Part shown: one piece after another, positions 12,801 through 27,800 of the stretch
How positions within the stretch are numbered: position 1 is the first letter of the stretch
Layout: every line of letters begins with the position of its first letter
Source: Antedon mediterranea
Taxonomy: Eukaryota; Echinodermata; Crinoidea; Comatulida; Antedonidae
Length of the DNA stretch: 64,000 nt
Reading direction: 5' to 3'
Assembly (NCBI RefSeq): GCF_964355755.1
Contig: NC_092676.1
Span: 26,892,288-26,956,287 of the forward strand
Position numbers and translations under genes: made by a program
The notes under the pieces: model-generated
The model's database searches: none
What the model saw: only the letters and a program-made list of their open reading frames with translations
Told to the model about the DNA's origin: nothing

Positions 12801-15800
12801 TAGACACTAATTAGCCTTGTTTTATAGCATGCGTTACTAAAAATAAATATTTAAAATATGTAGTATATGTCATACATAATAAAAACATCAGTTAGTACAT
12901 TTTGAATGTAGCATTCGTTGTCTGATGTCTGCTAACTTTGATAGCAATACTGGTTACATTTAATCACAGTTTCAATGTGAAAGCAGTCATATGTCATTAC
13001 ACTACAGTAATACCAATTTTGTTATTTTCCTTATTAATTTCTTGTTTAGTCATGTACAATGTGATAATGCATTGCTTGATATTGTTTTGCGACACCTTCT
13101 TAATTTATTCCAGGTGTCATAAGTAAATTAACATATTTCATATTATATACATTAAGTCTTTAGTCCATGAACTACGATGTTTTCTAATGTATTCCAGGCC
13201 AACCAATTTAAAGTCACTACTGTACACTAATTTTCAATTACAGGTATTGCTGCAATGAGTCTATTGTTTTACAAGGGCTGATAATGTATATTGTACAGAT
13301 ATTAACTATGTACTATTGAACTTAAACAATTTTGTATACTTACCGTATAAATACATTTCTTGTTTGGAACATATATATTTTTGTTAAACTTAAAGTAAAT
13401 AGCAGTTACAGTATAAAAAACTGAATTTCTACTGATTTGATATTTTTGAATAAATCAATAAATTACTTTGTTTTGTAGAGCGGTTGTAATAACATTGTTA
13501 CGTTATGAAGCTGCGCCGAACATCGGAGATGCCAAAGGAAGTAGGCCGCTACACTTAGCATCTTGGAATGGCCATTTGGAAATAGTTCGTCTTCTGATAT
13601 CCAGAGGAGATAAAGCCACAGTTAATATGCAGGTAATTAAATGGTTTTGTTTTTTATTAAAAAGTTTAAAATATAAGTACTGTACACATTTAGCAGATTA
13701 CATAAATTTTACACAAAAAAAGAATTGGGAGTCCATAAAATATCTTAAAAAAGTAACCAGAAACAAATACAGTAGAAGAGGACACAAAAGAACCATTTTT
13801 AAAGCTCCTTTCACCAGCACTTTGACGTTCCCAAATGAGAGCTCCTCACAACAGAAGTTAAAATGGTGTCTGAATATTCTACCATTGTTTATTAATACGC
13901 TTGAAAGGTATAAAAATAAAACTCCATATTGTACTGTGGAATGCAATGCAGTTGTAAAATAAACAGTGATTATTAAACAGTATAGTATTAAATTATCACT
14001 TCACTTGTCACTTGCCTTTGCGTATGATCACTCATGCGTAGAATAATTATATATCGGGGATTACAGTAGTCGCAAAGGGATTTAACTGGTTATTTTTGAC
14101 ATTTAATATTATTTTATAACTTTATACAGTGATGATTATGGTTGAAGACACAATTTTAATATTTTCACCATATTATAATGTGTGTGTTCTCAGGAACACG
14201 AGTCATATGGCCGAGCGGTTAAGGCAGGGGCGCCGTTTATCGTACCTAAAGAGCCAACAACAACATCGGCAAGGGTTCGAGGCCGACTCGCTCCTAGTTC
14301 TGGTGGTGAAACAAGTCTTCTCGGATAAGGACTATAAACCGTAGGTCCAGTGTACACAGTTATAACCTGTGTGTACTTTAAAGAACCCAGTTCATTATTC
14401 GAAAAAGAGTAGGGGGTTACCCCGGTGAACTGGTTCACACAATAGCCTCTGTATCAGGGGGATTACCACCTATCTGATAGGACAGTGATTAATTCACTAT
14501 TGGTAATCCTTGGCCACAGTGCCTAAAGACATAAAATAAAAAAAATAAATAAAACTTTGTGCCCATATTCCATTTTTTAGTTCCTATTCACCTTTCATAA
14601 AGGTATTAAAAAAGTAGATCCTAAACACTTCAGGTATTATAATCAAATTATTGTAGTATAACTATCAATAATGTCTATTTCGTGCCTAGCTTACTTGGAT
14701 AAACTGGAGAAGTGCCATATTCTCCTTGAAGAGTGAGATATACTTGAAAAGTAAACAATTTATTGAACGTCCCTCTCTATAAATGGTATAGTCCACATAC
14801 CACGTCCTCAAGTGGGAACATCCTCACAAACCACTATCGTCATTTATTTTCGAGACATGTACACTGTAACTTACAAGTTAAAATGTTAACAGTGGTAGAG
14901 TGATTGTACAGAATTTAAGGAGTTCCGTAAATTTCATTTTTGGATGCTTGTGATATAACTGAGTGCTGCAGTAAATAGACTCTAAAAGCAATTTATTCCA
15001 TCTAATTTTCTTCAATTCATTCACATCTACTTTGCCTTGACGTTATTTGTCTGTTAACTTCCTGAGTAAAACGTAATAGATCGTTTGAATGTGTACACAT
15101 TCGTCCTTGACTACAATGCTGTATGTTATGCATTAATGCTCTCTGTTCAAACAATACGTTTTTTACACCTGTTTTTAGCTCTTTGTGTAGAATGAGGACA
15201 AGTTGGATGTGCTATATAACATGAAATTGAGGGTGGAGTAAAAGTAGTCATTTTAATAATCGATACAAAGATACTGTAAATAATAAGTAATTGAAATTTG
15301 TATGTTTAATAGCGAAAAGAATTGAAAAGCATTGAAAGCGAAATAGTTTCCCGCAACAAAGATTACAACATGAATATATTTGATATGAAATTTGAAGGTG
15401 GAGTCAAAAGTTGTTTTAATTTTGTTTGATTTCTGTAAGATTGTGTAGGAAATAAAAATTCTGTGATTTAGGCTTTTATAAGATGTTTATAATTGGATCA
15501 CATCTTTTTTTCCCACTGTGTTGCTTGTTACTTTTATGGCATAAATATAATTGGAAATTCCCTATTGTAAAAGGTTACAGTGTTATAGCTTACAGAATAA
15601 ATTACTTGACTGTTGCCAAGCAATCAAAATAATCCCATGATTTCATCTACAATTGAATCAATCATTTTTATACAAATAAACATTGTATATAGGCTATTAT
15701 AGGTTTTTTTTCTGTCTTAATTTATTTTGCAAAATAATAAGTATGTGTCAATAAAATATATTGACTAATTGATTACAGGTACTGTAAGGCCATTTTATTT

Positions 15801-18800
15801 TCATGGTAATTCCAAAAATAGATTTGTGCAAAAAGGTGCTGGTAAAACCAACACATTATTTTACAGGACCCTGGATTACAGGTACAGTATGTTCACCAAC
15901 ATTACTTTAGAGGACCCTGGATTACGTGCAAGATGCTGTGTATGCTACATACTGTGTTTTAGGTCTCCAGTTGCAATGTTTATGCAATGTCATATAAATA
16001 AAATGATATAGTTACTATATAATTATTACAGGTCCCTCTATTATGAACACCTGTTATTTGAAATTATTAAAATAAGCATTATGAAGTATCACATAGCGTT
16101 TGTTAATTATCGTTTGGCATTTTCACTTTACAGTGTACATTATGTCAATACTTAATTGTGAGAGTACTGACATACTAAAATAGTAGTAAGATATTTCTGT
16201 ACATACTTAATTGTGAGAGTAGTAAAATTCTTAGAGATATTTCTATGCATACCAGTAGGTTTCACAGATCCTGTCATCATCATCATATAACATCTGATGA
16301 ATTCATTTTATGTTATAGTCTATTTTTATAGTGATGTAGCCATAAGAAATAAAGTGGTGTGGTTTTCGTAAGAAAGGGGAACAATCTCTGTTCAAGCCAC
16401 TGAGTTGTCAAGGCCTCTGTGAAGAAGTGGTCAGGTTAAAACTTAATACCAACTGTACTGGTCGTTTCGGTCCTGTCTTACAGTATGTCTACAGTAGTAC
16501 ATACAGTTGGCCTCATTTCTCTCAGGAGAAGAGAAATACTGTACTATATAGATAGAAATTATTAGCTGTATTAACTTATATACATCACTTTTTGTACTTT
16601 TCTAATGGTATTATTTTCTGGAAGGTTTTACGACAATAGTTTGTTTATGAATGGACAGACAACCTGTAGTTAAAAATTCAGGTTATGTACTCCGTTTAGT
16701 TGCATTATGAACCAAAAAATGGTACCACCAAATATACTTACCCATACAGCTCAGGACAAATCCAGTTTCCTTCTTCTTTGTCAAATTCAAGTTAAAATGG
16801 TTTGAACTTTACAATTATTTTCTCAATGGAGACATGAATTTTTGCTGTTATTTCCATTTGACGCTTACAGTATATACCGCTTTTAAATGCCAAATTTGTT
16901 ATTGTATTTTTGTGTTAAAAATTATGAATTCATTAATTTTGTATGCACGCATAATTTGCAGTGTACATTATAAATGTAGATTCTTTTATTTGGATAAGAA
17001 CCATGCACTGTACTCTGTATATCAATATATATTTTTTTACAATAAATTTTTATGTAAACAATATGATAAATTCTAAAGCTCTGTCTACACTACTGTATCA
17101 AACTAGTTTGACAAAAAAAGTGTGATATGCCTAAATATGGTAGTGATATGACATATATATATATTTTTTTTTGCATAAAGTTTGATAGTATAGACAGAGC
17201 TTTACCAGAGAAGTAAATTAGTTTGTCAAATCAAAATTGTTTACTCACGATTTGACAAACTAGTTTACTTCTCTAGATTTCAAACAAACCTGATGAATCT
17301 ATTCTCTGATGTTAGAGCTTTACCGAATATTCACATACAGTAGAGTTCAATAGACTGTACTGTACATTTTTATAACATCACACGATAGCCCCAAGTTAAA
17401 ATGTAACGGTTTCTATAAATCATCTTGAACATTTTCTCGTATTTGACTTTCCTACAGGTATTAATTCCGTGTTTGCTCTCTGAGATTATCATCATTTTTT
17501 CTCGGAGCTTTATATTCCTAATATGCATGAGTCATAAGAGGATAGTTTCTAAAGGTAACAGTTTTTTTTAGACAAAAGCATCTAAATCGGTTTCTTCTGC
17601 ATATTATTAAATAATGAATCGGTGTCATACTATAGATCTACTGTATCTTCTTTGAACTTTACTACAATTTAATCTCCTGAGATAATACAAACTTCAATGT
17701 CCTGTGATACTCTTGTATATCAATAATAATTATCTTTAATCATGTCTACCTTGCATCAGTTATTTTTATATTTTGTTCATTGCGCATTCAAAATTGCAAC
17801 CAGTAAGAAATTATAATTTTCGTTTTTATGTGTCTACAAAAAATGTAGCTAAACATATTTTTTAAAAGGAAATGATATGTGTACAGTAAGTTACTTTACT
17901 TTACTGTATTGGCCATCAGGCCATTCATAGTGGTGATAACAATAAATAATTTTATATCTTATCCTGGAGGTAATTTTTTACCTTTAATGGTCCTAGGGCC
18001 TGTTTCTGCTGCATAAAAAATAACCGGTTAAAATCGGTGTGAATAAATTAACTCCATTTTCTTGGCAGCAGAAACAGGACAAATTTGTGGTAACCGGTTA
18101 AAAGGCAGCGCAAAATAACCGGTTAAAAACACCAATCGGTGTTAGAACGCCGTTTAACCGGTTATCGCTGAGCAATTCTTAGCTGCAACACGAAATAACG
18201 GTTATTTGATTGACAGTTGTGACCCCGGGTCAGATAGCGTCGCATACGATGTGTGTTTTCCTCGTGGTTTTGACAGTCGAACGAAGAAGTGAACATGTAT
18301 GTGGATGATTGAAATCACAAGATATGTTATTCAGTTGTGGGGGGAGAGAAAAAGTACGGGGAAGGATGGCAGGCAATAGAAAAGAATCACAGATAATAAA
18401 TAAGAGCATTTTTGCGAAAGTAAAAGAGGTATTTGGGGTGGAGTTCCGGGGACTACCCAAGCTAAGCAATTTGAGGCGTTAGTACACGCTCGCGAAGGGT
18501 ATGGATGGTCCTATATTAACACCAAAACGGAAACAAAAGGGACTCAGAATGTTGCAAATACCTACCAAACGATAGTAGATAATGGTTAATTAATTATGAA
18601 AACCCAAATTTTATAGCAAAAATCATCCGAATTTATGTTATAAACGATGAATTTAGCAACAAAAACTTAATCCAAACGAGCGTATTTATGGCACGCCCTT
18701 AGTGCCTTTAATAGGAGAACAATGAACAATCTTAATTTGATCGTTTTGATATAATTTTTTTAGAAAAACATCACATCGATCGAAAACAAAGGTTATGAGA

Positions 18801-21800
18801 GCCTTTGATAATATATTAAATATGATTTTATTAAGCATAGAAATGTGTTATTATTTATGTTAGTACATAAATATACGAAACAATGTTTAATACTCATTAT
18901 TCTATTAAAGGCACTATGTGCGTGCGATATTCTATGACTTGGATACTCTCGTTTGATTTAAGTTTTTGTGGCTAAACTCGTCGTTTTTAACATAAATTCG
19001 GACGATTTTTGCTATAAAAGTTAGGGTTTCATAATTAATTAACAATTATCTACTCTCGTTTGGTAGGTATTGCAACATTCTAAGTCTCGTTTTTGTTTCC
19101 GTTTGGTTTTTTGTAGGAGGACCGCGCTCGCGAAAGACAACAGACGTATCATCATCGCCTTTGTTGAGGAATTTTAGGCTAGATAAAAATTATCCTAGGC
19201 GATCGGGCGCTGCACGACCCTCCCCATGTTATTGAAGGCGCCATGAGAATTAATTTTATTAGCGATCAGTAAGTAGGCTTTACAAAAAACAAAACTTGTA
19301 GACAACATTTTATTATTTTAACATGTTTGAGATGTTCGGCGATATACACACGTGTGTACTGACGACGTCGATGTAAACAAACAGCCAACTTACTACTTCC
19401 GTCTGAGTGTATTGCATTTTGGGTAATGATGACGTTTTGCTCGACGACCACCCATAGATTTAACCGGTTATTTCGGAGCACAAATTTAGCTGAAACGCGG
19501 TCTTGTTATTGTTATCTATTTTTAATCTATTTTAAAATAACCGGTTAAATTGCGTTATGCAGCAGAAACAGACCCCTACAGTACTAACTGGGGGATTACC
19601 ACCTATCTGATGGTAGGACAGTGATTAATTTACTATTGGTAATCCTTGAAATTGACCACATTGACTATAAGACATAATAAATAAATAAAATGCAAATGTA
19701 CCAAATAATTCTTTAACCTTCCTTCCTCTGCCACCCCCAGAATTGCCCACTTTTTATTTCCTAATTTGTTCTTCAGTGGTAAAATGCTTGATTTTTACCT
19801 TTTTGACGTGATGTTAGCAAAGTGAAGAATATCGTAAAAAATATACCATATAAGTACGGTACAACTGTGAATTGCACCATTCTGGCTGCAGGACTCTAAA
19901 CTGTGCAAGCCTCCAAATTAGTAGTAACTCTTTGAAATACAATTATCACAATGCCTCGTGGAAACTAATTAATATTTAATTTTTCCAAAGCCGAAACAAA
20001 GATGGGCAATAATCCTAAGTAATCCAATGCCATTAACTAATGGTCCTAGTTGCTAAGCAATAACAGTTCTTGCAACGGCACTCAAACAAAGGCTGATGGA
20101 AAACGTGCGCTGAATTGACAAATAAAAGAATTTATGGAAGATATGTACAATGAAAAATCACACCTCAATATCCTTGATACCCACAAAGCATTCTTTGACT
20201 GTTTAATTGTTCAACAAAGATAGAATTAACAATTGATTAAAAGAGAAACATTTTCATAAAGAAGCATACTGTACAGAAAAAATTATTTTGAACTTTTCAA
20301 CTAACATTTGATAATGAGACATTGTTAAACAAACAAATACAGATTGTCTTTAAAAAAAACAATTCAAGGTTTTTAATATTTTAAAACATCATACGATGTC
20401 TGGGTTAAAATTATTAAAAGATAGGTTATCTACAGTAAAAAAAAAAGGAAAATATTATTACCAATACATATAAGTTTTCATGTAAAAAGAATATAATATA
20501 ATCTACTTAAGTATTCAAGTTAGACTTAAGTATTCAAGTTAGACTTAAGTATTCAAGTTAGACTTAAGTATTCAAGTTAGACTATTTAACATTTTAAACA
20601 TTATACGATTGCCTGAATTAAAATTGTTAAATACTGTACAATACTGTATGTCTTTAAAAAAAACCCATTTTTATTTTATGCTTTTAAATTAAATATGGAT
20701 TTTAATATTACAGTATTAAACTGTTTAACAGTGTATAAGCAATCTTGAGTCTATTTTTAAAAGGGTCAGTATGTGGTTCCTCAGTTTCTTGCGTAATTCC
20801 TGAACTTATGCGGTAAACAGAGAATAATGAAAGTGCTGTAGCATTACAGTGGATGTGAGATAAGGGGTTGATCGTGCATTTCCTTGTTGAATGTTCCGGG
20901 GGAAGTATTAAAAAACTTCATGCTGTGTACGAAAAAGGGCGCTATTTATTTTAGCCTATATAGTACGCTTGCTAGAAATAAGTTCTACTTTTAGGGTAAA
21001 CAAAATTTAAAATACTGCATTTTAAAAAAAAAATTGGTTAAAATTAAACTTTTTCTAATAATTTTTTTCGTTTAAACTAATGATCTGGTTCCTGTTTTTA
21101 TTTTTAAACGAGCATAATTTTAATTAAGTAGAAGGTTTTACTAATTAAGAATTGATTGTTTAATATTTCATTAATGAAACGAAACTCAAACCGCTCAATG
21201 GGGACATGTTGTCCTTTGATAGGGTTAAACAAACATCCTCAGTCCCGTTCATGTTTACCATTCATAGATCGTTCATAATCATGATATACTCATGCTGCTT
21301 AGTTTTTGTCAAGTGCTTTTAATGATTCTTTTAGTCAGTAAGTGATCATTTTACTCTCACTTCCGCATAATTAATATACAGTTTCTATGGCGATTCATTT
21401 AATTAATACAGTAACTACTTCCATCATTTGAGTAACACATTGTTTCTATGACAACAGAATGTAATAATCACAATTATGATGTTTAAAGATGCATTGTCCC
21501 CCAAAAACATGAAAAATGAAGATTAATAAAATTATTTATTTATTTAATTTGGATTAAATCAGACTTTAAATAGGTCATTTTGAAGTTTTAATAAAGTTAT
21601 TCACTTCACTTCAATTTAAATACTTTTTTTCAAATAAATCTTTTTTTTTCCCGATCCAGTTTTTGGCCACAGTAAATTACTATTATGTGACATTAAAATG
21701 GCATATTAAAAAAAAAATTGAAAAAAAAAAATTGTAGGGGGACAATATATATAACGGTTTTTCAAAAACTTTTGAATATAAAAAACTTCCGTTACTTTAG

Positions 21801-24800
21801 AATTGTAGAAACATAGATTATTAGTTAGTAAGAGTAAGTCTATCGAATAGGATGTTACATATTATGAACACTAACGCCCGTATTCTTAAACCGGACTTTA
21901 GTCGTAGTTCGAGCTAAAACTAAAAAAATGACGTCATTTTAATTCATAAACCAAACTTCAACTAAATCACCGACTAAATCAGGCCAACCTCGACTAAATC
22001 GAGACGGATTTTGATCGATTTTTTTAGTCCTGGAGGGGGCAGACTAAATGGTCGACTAAATGGTTTTTAAACGATGTTTATAAAAAACGTAATAGTCATT
22101 GAGTTGTTATATTGGCCAGATATTGAAGAATGAAATATCTATATTTATATTAGCTTAATTAAATATACATTGGTATAAATTATAATAATGAAAACCATCT
22201 TTATTTACAACTGTATACAAATTACATTATTTTCTTCGCGCAAGTCCGACTTGAGCTCCGTCACGTCATAGCGACAATGGGAGATGCGGCAATTCACCAC
22301 GCGATGGAATGTTTAGGGGGCCTAGCGCTTTCTTGTCACGCTATGAAGTGCGTGGTTCGTGGCGATCATACTTTGTTGGGGGCCTAGAAAATATAAAAGT
22401 TACCGTACCGCCATGGTTCCTAAATATATTTTTAAGATTTTATTTGTTGTTAATCAAATATACTTCACTGTTAAATTAATACTGATATTGTTCTAATAAT
22501 TAACGATTAAAATTATTTTTCATGTATATAGTCCTGATGCGTAAAAAGTGTTGTAAGAAATGGAAAGTGATATCAATGCGCAAAATTTCGTCTGCTCCTC
22601 AAATACTCTCTTGTCATTGGCCAATGTATAGCCTTTGTTACCCAGACGTGTGCAACTCGACTAAAAGCTCGACTTCATTAAGTCGAACTGCAAACTTCGA
22701 CTACTTCGTTTTTGAATCGAATTTGAAGTAATAGCTCGAACTACGACTTTTCCAAGTCGAACTTCGAACTACGACTAAAGTCCGGTTTAAGAATACGGGC
22801 GTTAGCTTTCCTTCCACGGTTGAAGCATGGTCGTCTGGTAGATTATGCGGTTAACGTACTTGGTTGTACCCTTCAAACATTGTGTGCGATGTGATATTAA
22901 AAAATCTGGAAATATGTATGATACAGTATATAAATCTAAAGACAAATCACTGAAAATAAGGACAATGCTGTGGGTATCAGTGGCTGAATCTCAATATAAT
23001 GTAGATACACAATAAAATTAGCAAAAAAGAAATCAAAACCGTAAACAGTCAGAAAAATTAGCAGAGCTTTCGGGCAACACTAGCCCTTCATCAGTGCAAG
23101 TGTACTGTTGATACAGTATATAATTAAGGATGTGTTCCTTAATATCAGGATATGACATTTTTTTTTTCAATTCTTCTTTTTTGGTTAAAATTGGTCGGCC
23201 GGATGCCCGGGGAAAGTATTGCCTGGACATCCTAGCTCTGTTGGGGTCAGAAAGACCATTATATATTATATAGTATGATCCTTAATCGTGTTCACCTCAT
23301 GAAAATAATTGTACCATTGCACTCATAAACATAGCTTGTGGTTAACATGTTTGCCTTCCAATCCCAAGGTCCAGAGTTCAATCCTGACCTTGTGCAGAGT
23401 TGTAACTCACAACTCAACTGCCATAGCCTCAAATGAGACTTAGTTTTAAGCATGATAAATTATAAAATAGTTTATCCTGTAATTGCTGAGTTACTTGCTG
23501 AGTTACTTGCTGTTGGGTGTGTTTGAAATATAAAAAAAATAGTGATTTATTATATCAGGTACAGGTACTATAACTTATGTTAATATACAACAATATTATA
23601 TTATATAACTGATTAAAAGCTGTCACTTAATATGGACAATATGTTCGTTAAGCAAACCCTCTAATGACCAATTAAGAAAAGTCTTTCCTCTTTAGAGGAT
23701 ATGAACTGTAAAGTAGGAGTGGTACCGGTAATTAATTAATTTAATTAATCTACCCAAGTGGGCATTAGTTAATTAATAAATGTCCCTTCAGATTTAATTT
23801 TTTTAGTATCTTTTATGTCAAAAGTGCTGACTTGTTTTTCCTTATTAATATACGTTGATTGTATCATTGTTGCTAGTAAATTTCTGTTCACAACTTTTTC
23901 ATTAAATTACTGTAAGATGAAATAAACACCGTTAAGCTCAAAATACTGTAGTTTGACAAAAAAAAGTGTGATGTGCCCAAATATGGTAGTGATTTGCTTA
24001 AATATGGTAGTGATATGCTTTAATATGGTAGTGATATGACATCATCATGTCCATATATGGATACTGTACACATTTTGTTGTCACATAAAGTTTGATAGTG
24101 TAGACAAAGCTTTAGAATATGGACCATTTATGAAAGACACTGGGCCATTGTTGTGTGTTTTCCACAAAAAAGCAGACATTTTTAAAACTGAAATAACTAC
24201 TGTAGAAACTAGGCTAGTAAGTAGTAGCCATTACAACAAATACAGAACTTATTTTGTTTAAAGATGTATTGTCCCTTTGACTAATTCCAAAAAAATAAAA
24301 AATAAAAGATTTCGAAAAAAGGTGGGTCATTTTGAAGTATCATAATAGTTATTAACTATCACCAACAATTTTTTGAAAAAAAATAAATTTAACTGAAATA
24401 AGACGTTTTTTTGTTTAAAAAATACCTTTGACTTCCAATCAAAGTTTTCAATCAAAACATATCCCATAATGAAACGCGCTTGTTTGGCTACTCTGTATGC
24501 ATAATCATAAAACTTCCTCATGATCTGTGTGAAAATACCTTCTTAACTGTGACGAGTTGTAAACAATCCTAATTTATCATAAATGCATAATGCGTACTCA
24601 TGGTTTGAAATCTTTGTTTACTTTCGCTCGTGACGATTTTCCAGATGAAATGTAATCAAACTAATTTACCTGTTAATTACGTAAACTTGTTGTTTTTGGC
24701 TCAAATTTTCGACTTAAAGTGAATAACTTTAATATTACTTTGATATGGCCACTTTAAATTTAGAATATTTTGACCTTCATTTTTTTGTGTTTCAAGGGAC

Positions 24801-27800
24801 AATACATCTTTAACTCTACGATTATAAGCGCCATTGGTGAATGATACTGGGTCGTTGCTGTATATTACAACCCTTAGAAAGCAGCGACCTTTGAAACTGA
24901 ATAATAATTAAATAATAAAGATTTTCTATCAATTCTTTGAGTAGTACAATTACAAATAAATATATTTTTCATTACAACTGTGGCACTTTCTCAAGAGCAC
25001 TACTGGTTTTTCAGAGTGGTACTTGTATTAGATAATTTGATAATATTTACATCTTAGAATGAATACTTTTATTTGTGCAGATCTCAAAATCTTACCACTG
25101 TCGCCATATGTAATCATATTACTAAGCTGTAAAGTAAATTAAAATTTGATTAGATGTATATTATTGATTAGGGATAATGTAATGGGATATACCATGATGT
25201 TTTACTAAGCCTTCTTGTGTTTGTTAATGAATATTGAAATACTGGCTCTTGAATAATTTTATATCACGATATTTATTTATTTCTGTCTTTATTGTGAAGA
25301 CACCTTCAGTATCGTAGTACAGTACTGATATCCCTGGTGGATCACTTTAAACAAAATCAGACATACAAAATATAAACAACCAAATTGGCAGAAATACAGT
25401 TATCATGTTTTCCTTCGCCTATTACATCCAATTAATATCCTTTATTAGATTATAAGTTTTATGATTAGTGTGTACTACCAATAAAATTTACAGTAAGTAG
25501 TGCTTACAGTATCAAGTTTTTTCTACGACTAATCATACTGTAAAGTAGTTCATATCTTTGCCATTTTATCATCCAAGGTAAGAAACCTATTTTATTATAA
25601 CAATATCTAAAGTAAAGATAATTCAAAGTACTGTAAATAAATAACAATTTGAATCTTAAAACACACAATTTCTTTGTTAATTCTGACGTAACTGAATTAA
25701 TACTAGACTACAAACCGCCGTAATAAATTATTGATTGTTCCAAAAGAATCCATTTGTCTTTTGTGTCGAGACTTTTTGATTGAGTTACAGAACGATCGAG
25801 TAACACGATGACTTGATATTCATTTCGCAAAATTAATCTTCAACTTGAAGGCATTTTGTTTTGATCATACTGCAGCATCTGTTGTTTAGAAATTGAAACG
25901 AGTTTAGGCTATGTTTAATTGATCTAATCTATTACCAAATTGAAAGTTTATTTTTATTCAGTGAAAAATGTAGATTTGTAGTTACATATTGCTGTTAAGT
26001 ACAAATATACCTCCTTAAGTAAACAGTTTTAATTATATTAAAGACGTAGCGAAATGAAAAGCATTGCAATGTGCTTTGATATGTGTGGAAAATACATTAA
26101 CAACATAGAATTACACTTACATAGTTTTAATTGTTCAATGGAAATAATGTTTAAAACATTTGACATTCTAGTAACCTATGACCTTAGACCTGAAATGACC
26201 TTTACAATAGTCATAACCTATTTCTTTTCTGCTAATGGTAGTTAGAAGTATGGCTTTAGAACTCCTCCATGGATAAGTTTTCTGTGCATTGAATGAGAAG
26301 AAATTTTTTAACATTACGGCCAACCACTTTTGAAATTGTCCCCTATAATAGGAGCTGTAGTGTGCTAATAGTATGTGTACAGTATATATAGTATAAAACT
26401 GACTCCAAATAACAAGAAGCAAGCCATGATGATAATCAAACAAATATCGAAACGTTGAATCATGGCTTGCGTTATTGGAGTTAGTTTTATACTATGTTAT
26501 TTTAACATAATCGATTAGTGCTTCTATGGTTTTTGTATAGTACTGTATATAATAATTAGGTGTTGCTACTTTTTAACACACTACAGTATGCCTGGAATTA
26601 AGGCAATAAAACCATGTCAAATGCTTTTAATTTATCAACTGTGAATCCAAATATCAAGTTTGTTTGTTGATGTATTTATTACGAAAACAATTTCACAATC
26701 CTTAATGATGGTGTCAGTCACAAGTACATAACATGACAGGATATTAATGCCTAGTAAATCAAACATCTATAAAACCCTGCAGCTCACGGATCTCTAGTTG
26801 AAAAAAATATCTTTCAATTAGAAATCTAGACTTGGAATCTCGAGGCCCAACTGTACAGTAAACCACAGCTTAAAATTTCCCTGCTTTTTCATGTCTTTAG
26901 GTGTTAACCTCAAAAGATGACAGAATTTTCACAACCCCCATGGCTCAATAAACAATTTGTCTACATCTACTAGACCCATGATGTAAGTTTGTATAATATG
27001 ATTATGGGTACAAATATAAAAGTGATAAATTACAAATATGTAAATTAGTTTCTGAATATTATATATATTATATACCAAAACACCTCTGTTTTTGTCATTA
27101 AATGAATTTTTTTTTAAATTTGCACAAATACTTTCCAACAGGAACAAGGAAAAATATATTATATAATAACATTTTGGCATATAACATTTATTTTTCATTT
27201 ATATACTAAACGTCTTTTGATTCATAAAAAGAATTAGTTGGATGAAATTGAAATTTTTCTATTATATTATCTGTAAATAAGATTATTCTTAAATACTTTT
27301 CATTTCAAACATTTATAGATATTAATCATTTTTAGAATTGTAATGTGTGATGCATAGATAAACACTTATTCTTTCAAAGTGCCTTTGTTCTTTATGAACC
27401 ACCATTAGCTGTGTCCTCATTCTGATACATATGTAGTTGTAATAATCACAAATTCACACATCCAACAATCAATCATGGCGTTGAATACTAATTCTCAAAT
27501 AATGCCAAAATGAAATAACCGATTGAAAAATTAAATGTCATTTTAGTAATCGATGAAATAAAGAGAAATTTGGGACTTTTGTTTGACTGGATGGAATTGC
27601 TTAAAGATGTATTTTCCCTTAAAAACATGAAAAGCAAAGATTAATAATCACCTGTAATCACCTGTCTTGTCGGGCTCGTAAGTAGACCATACATTTCTGT
27701 ATGGTACATGTCATGCCCTCCCAATTTCATCAAGTCATCACTGCATGGTTTGTTTTTTTTTTGTTTTTTTTTTTGTTTTCATTCGTTTCCTTGATTTAAA

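Noticed and set aside
14205-14290. Functional tRNA gene (serine/leucine-like) on the plus strand
   Set aside because: A and B boxes are present, but the acceptor stem does not close, and the same sequence recurs with a shared body and tail: it is a SINE head.
20505-20582. CRISPR-like repeats
   Set aside because: 19-bp units without spacers: simple tandem repeat.
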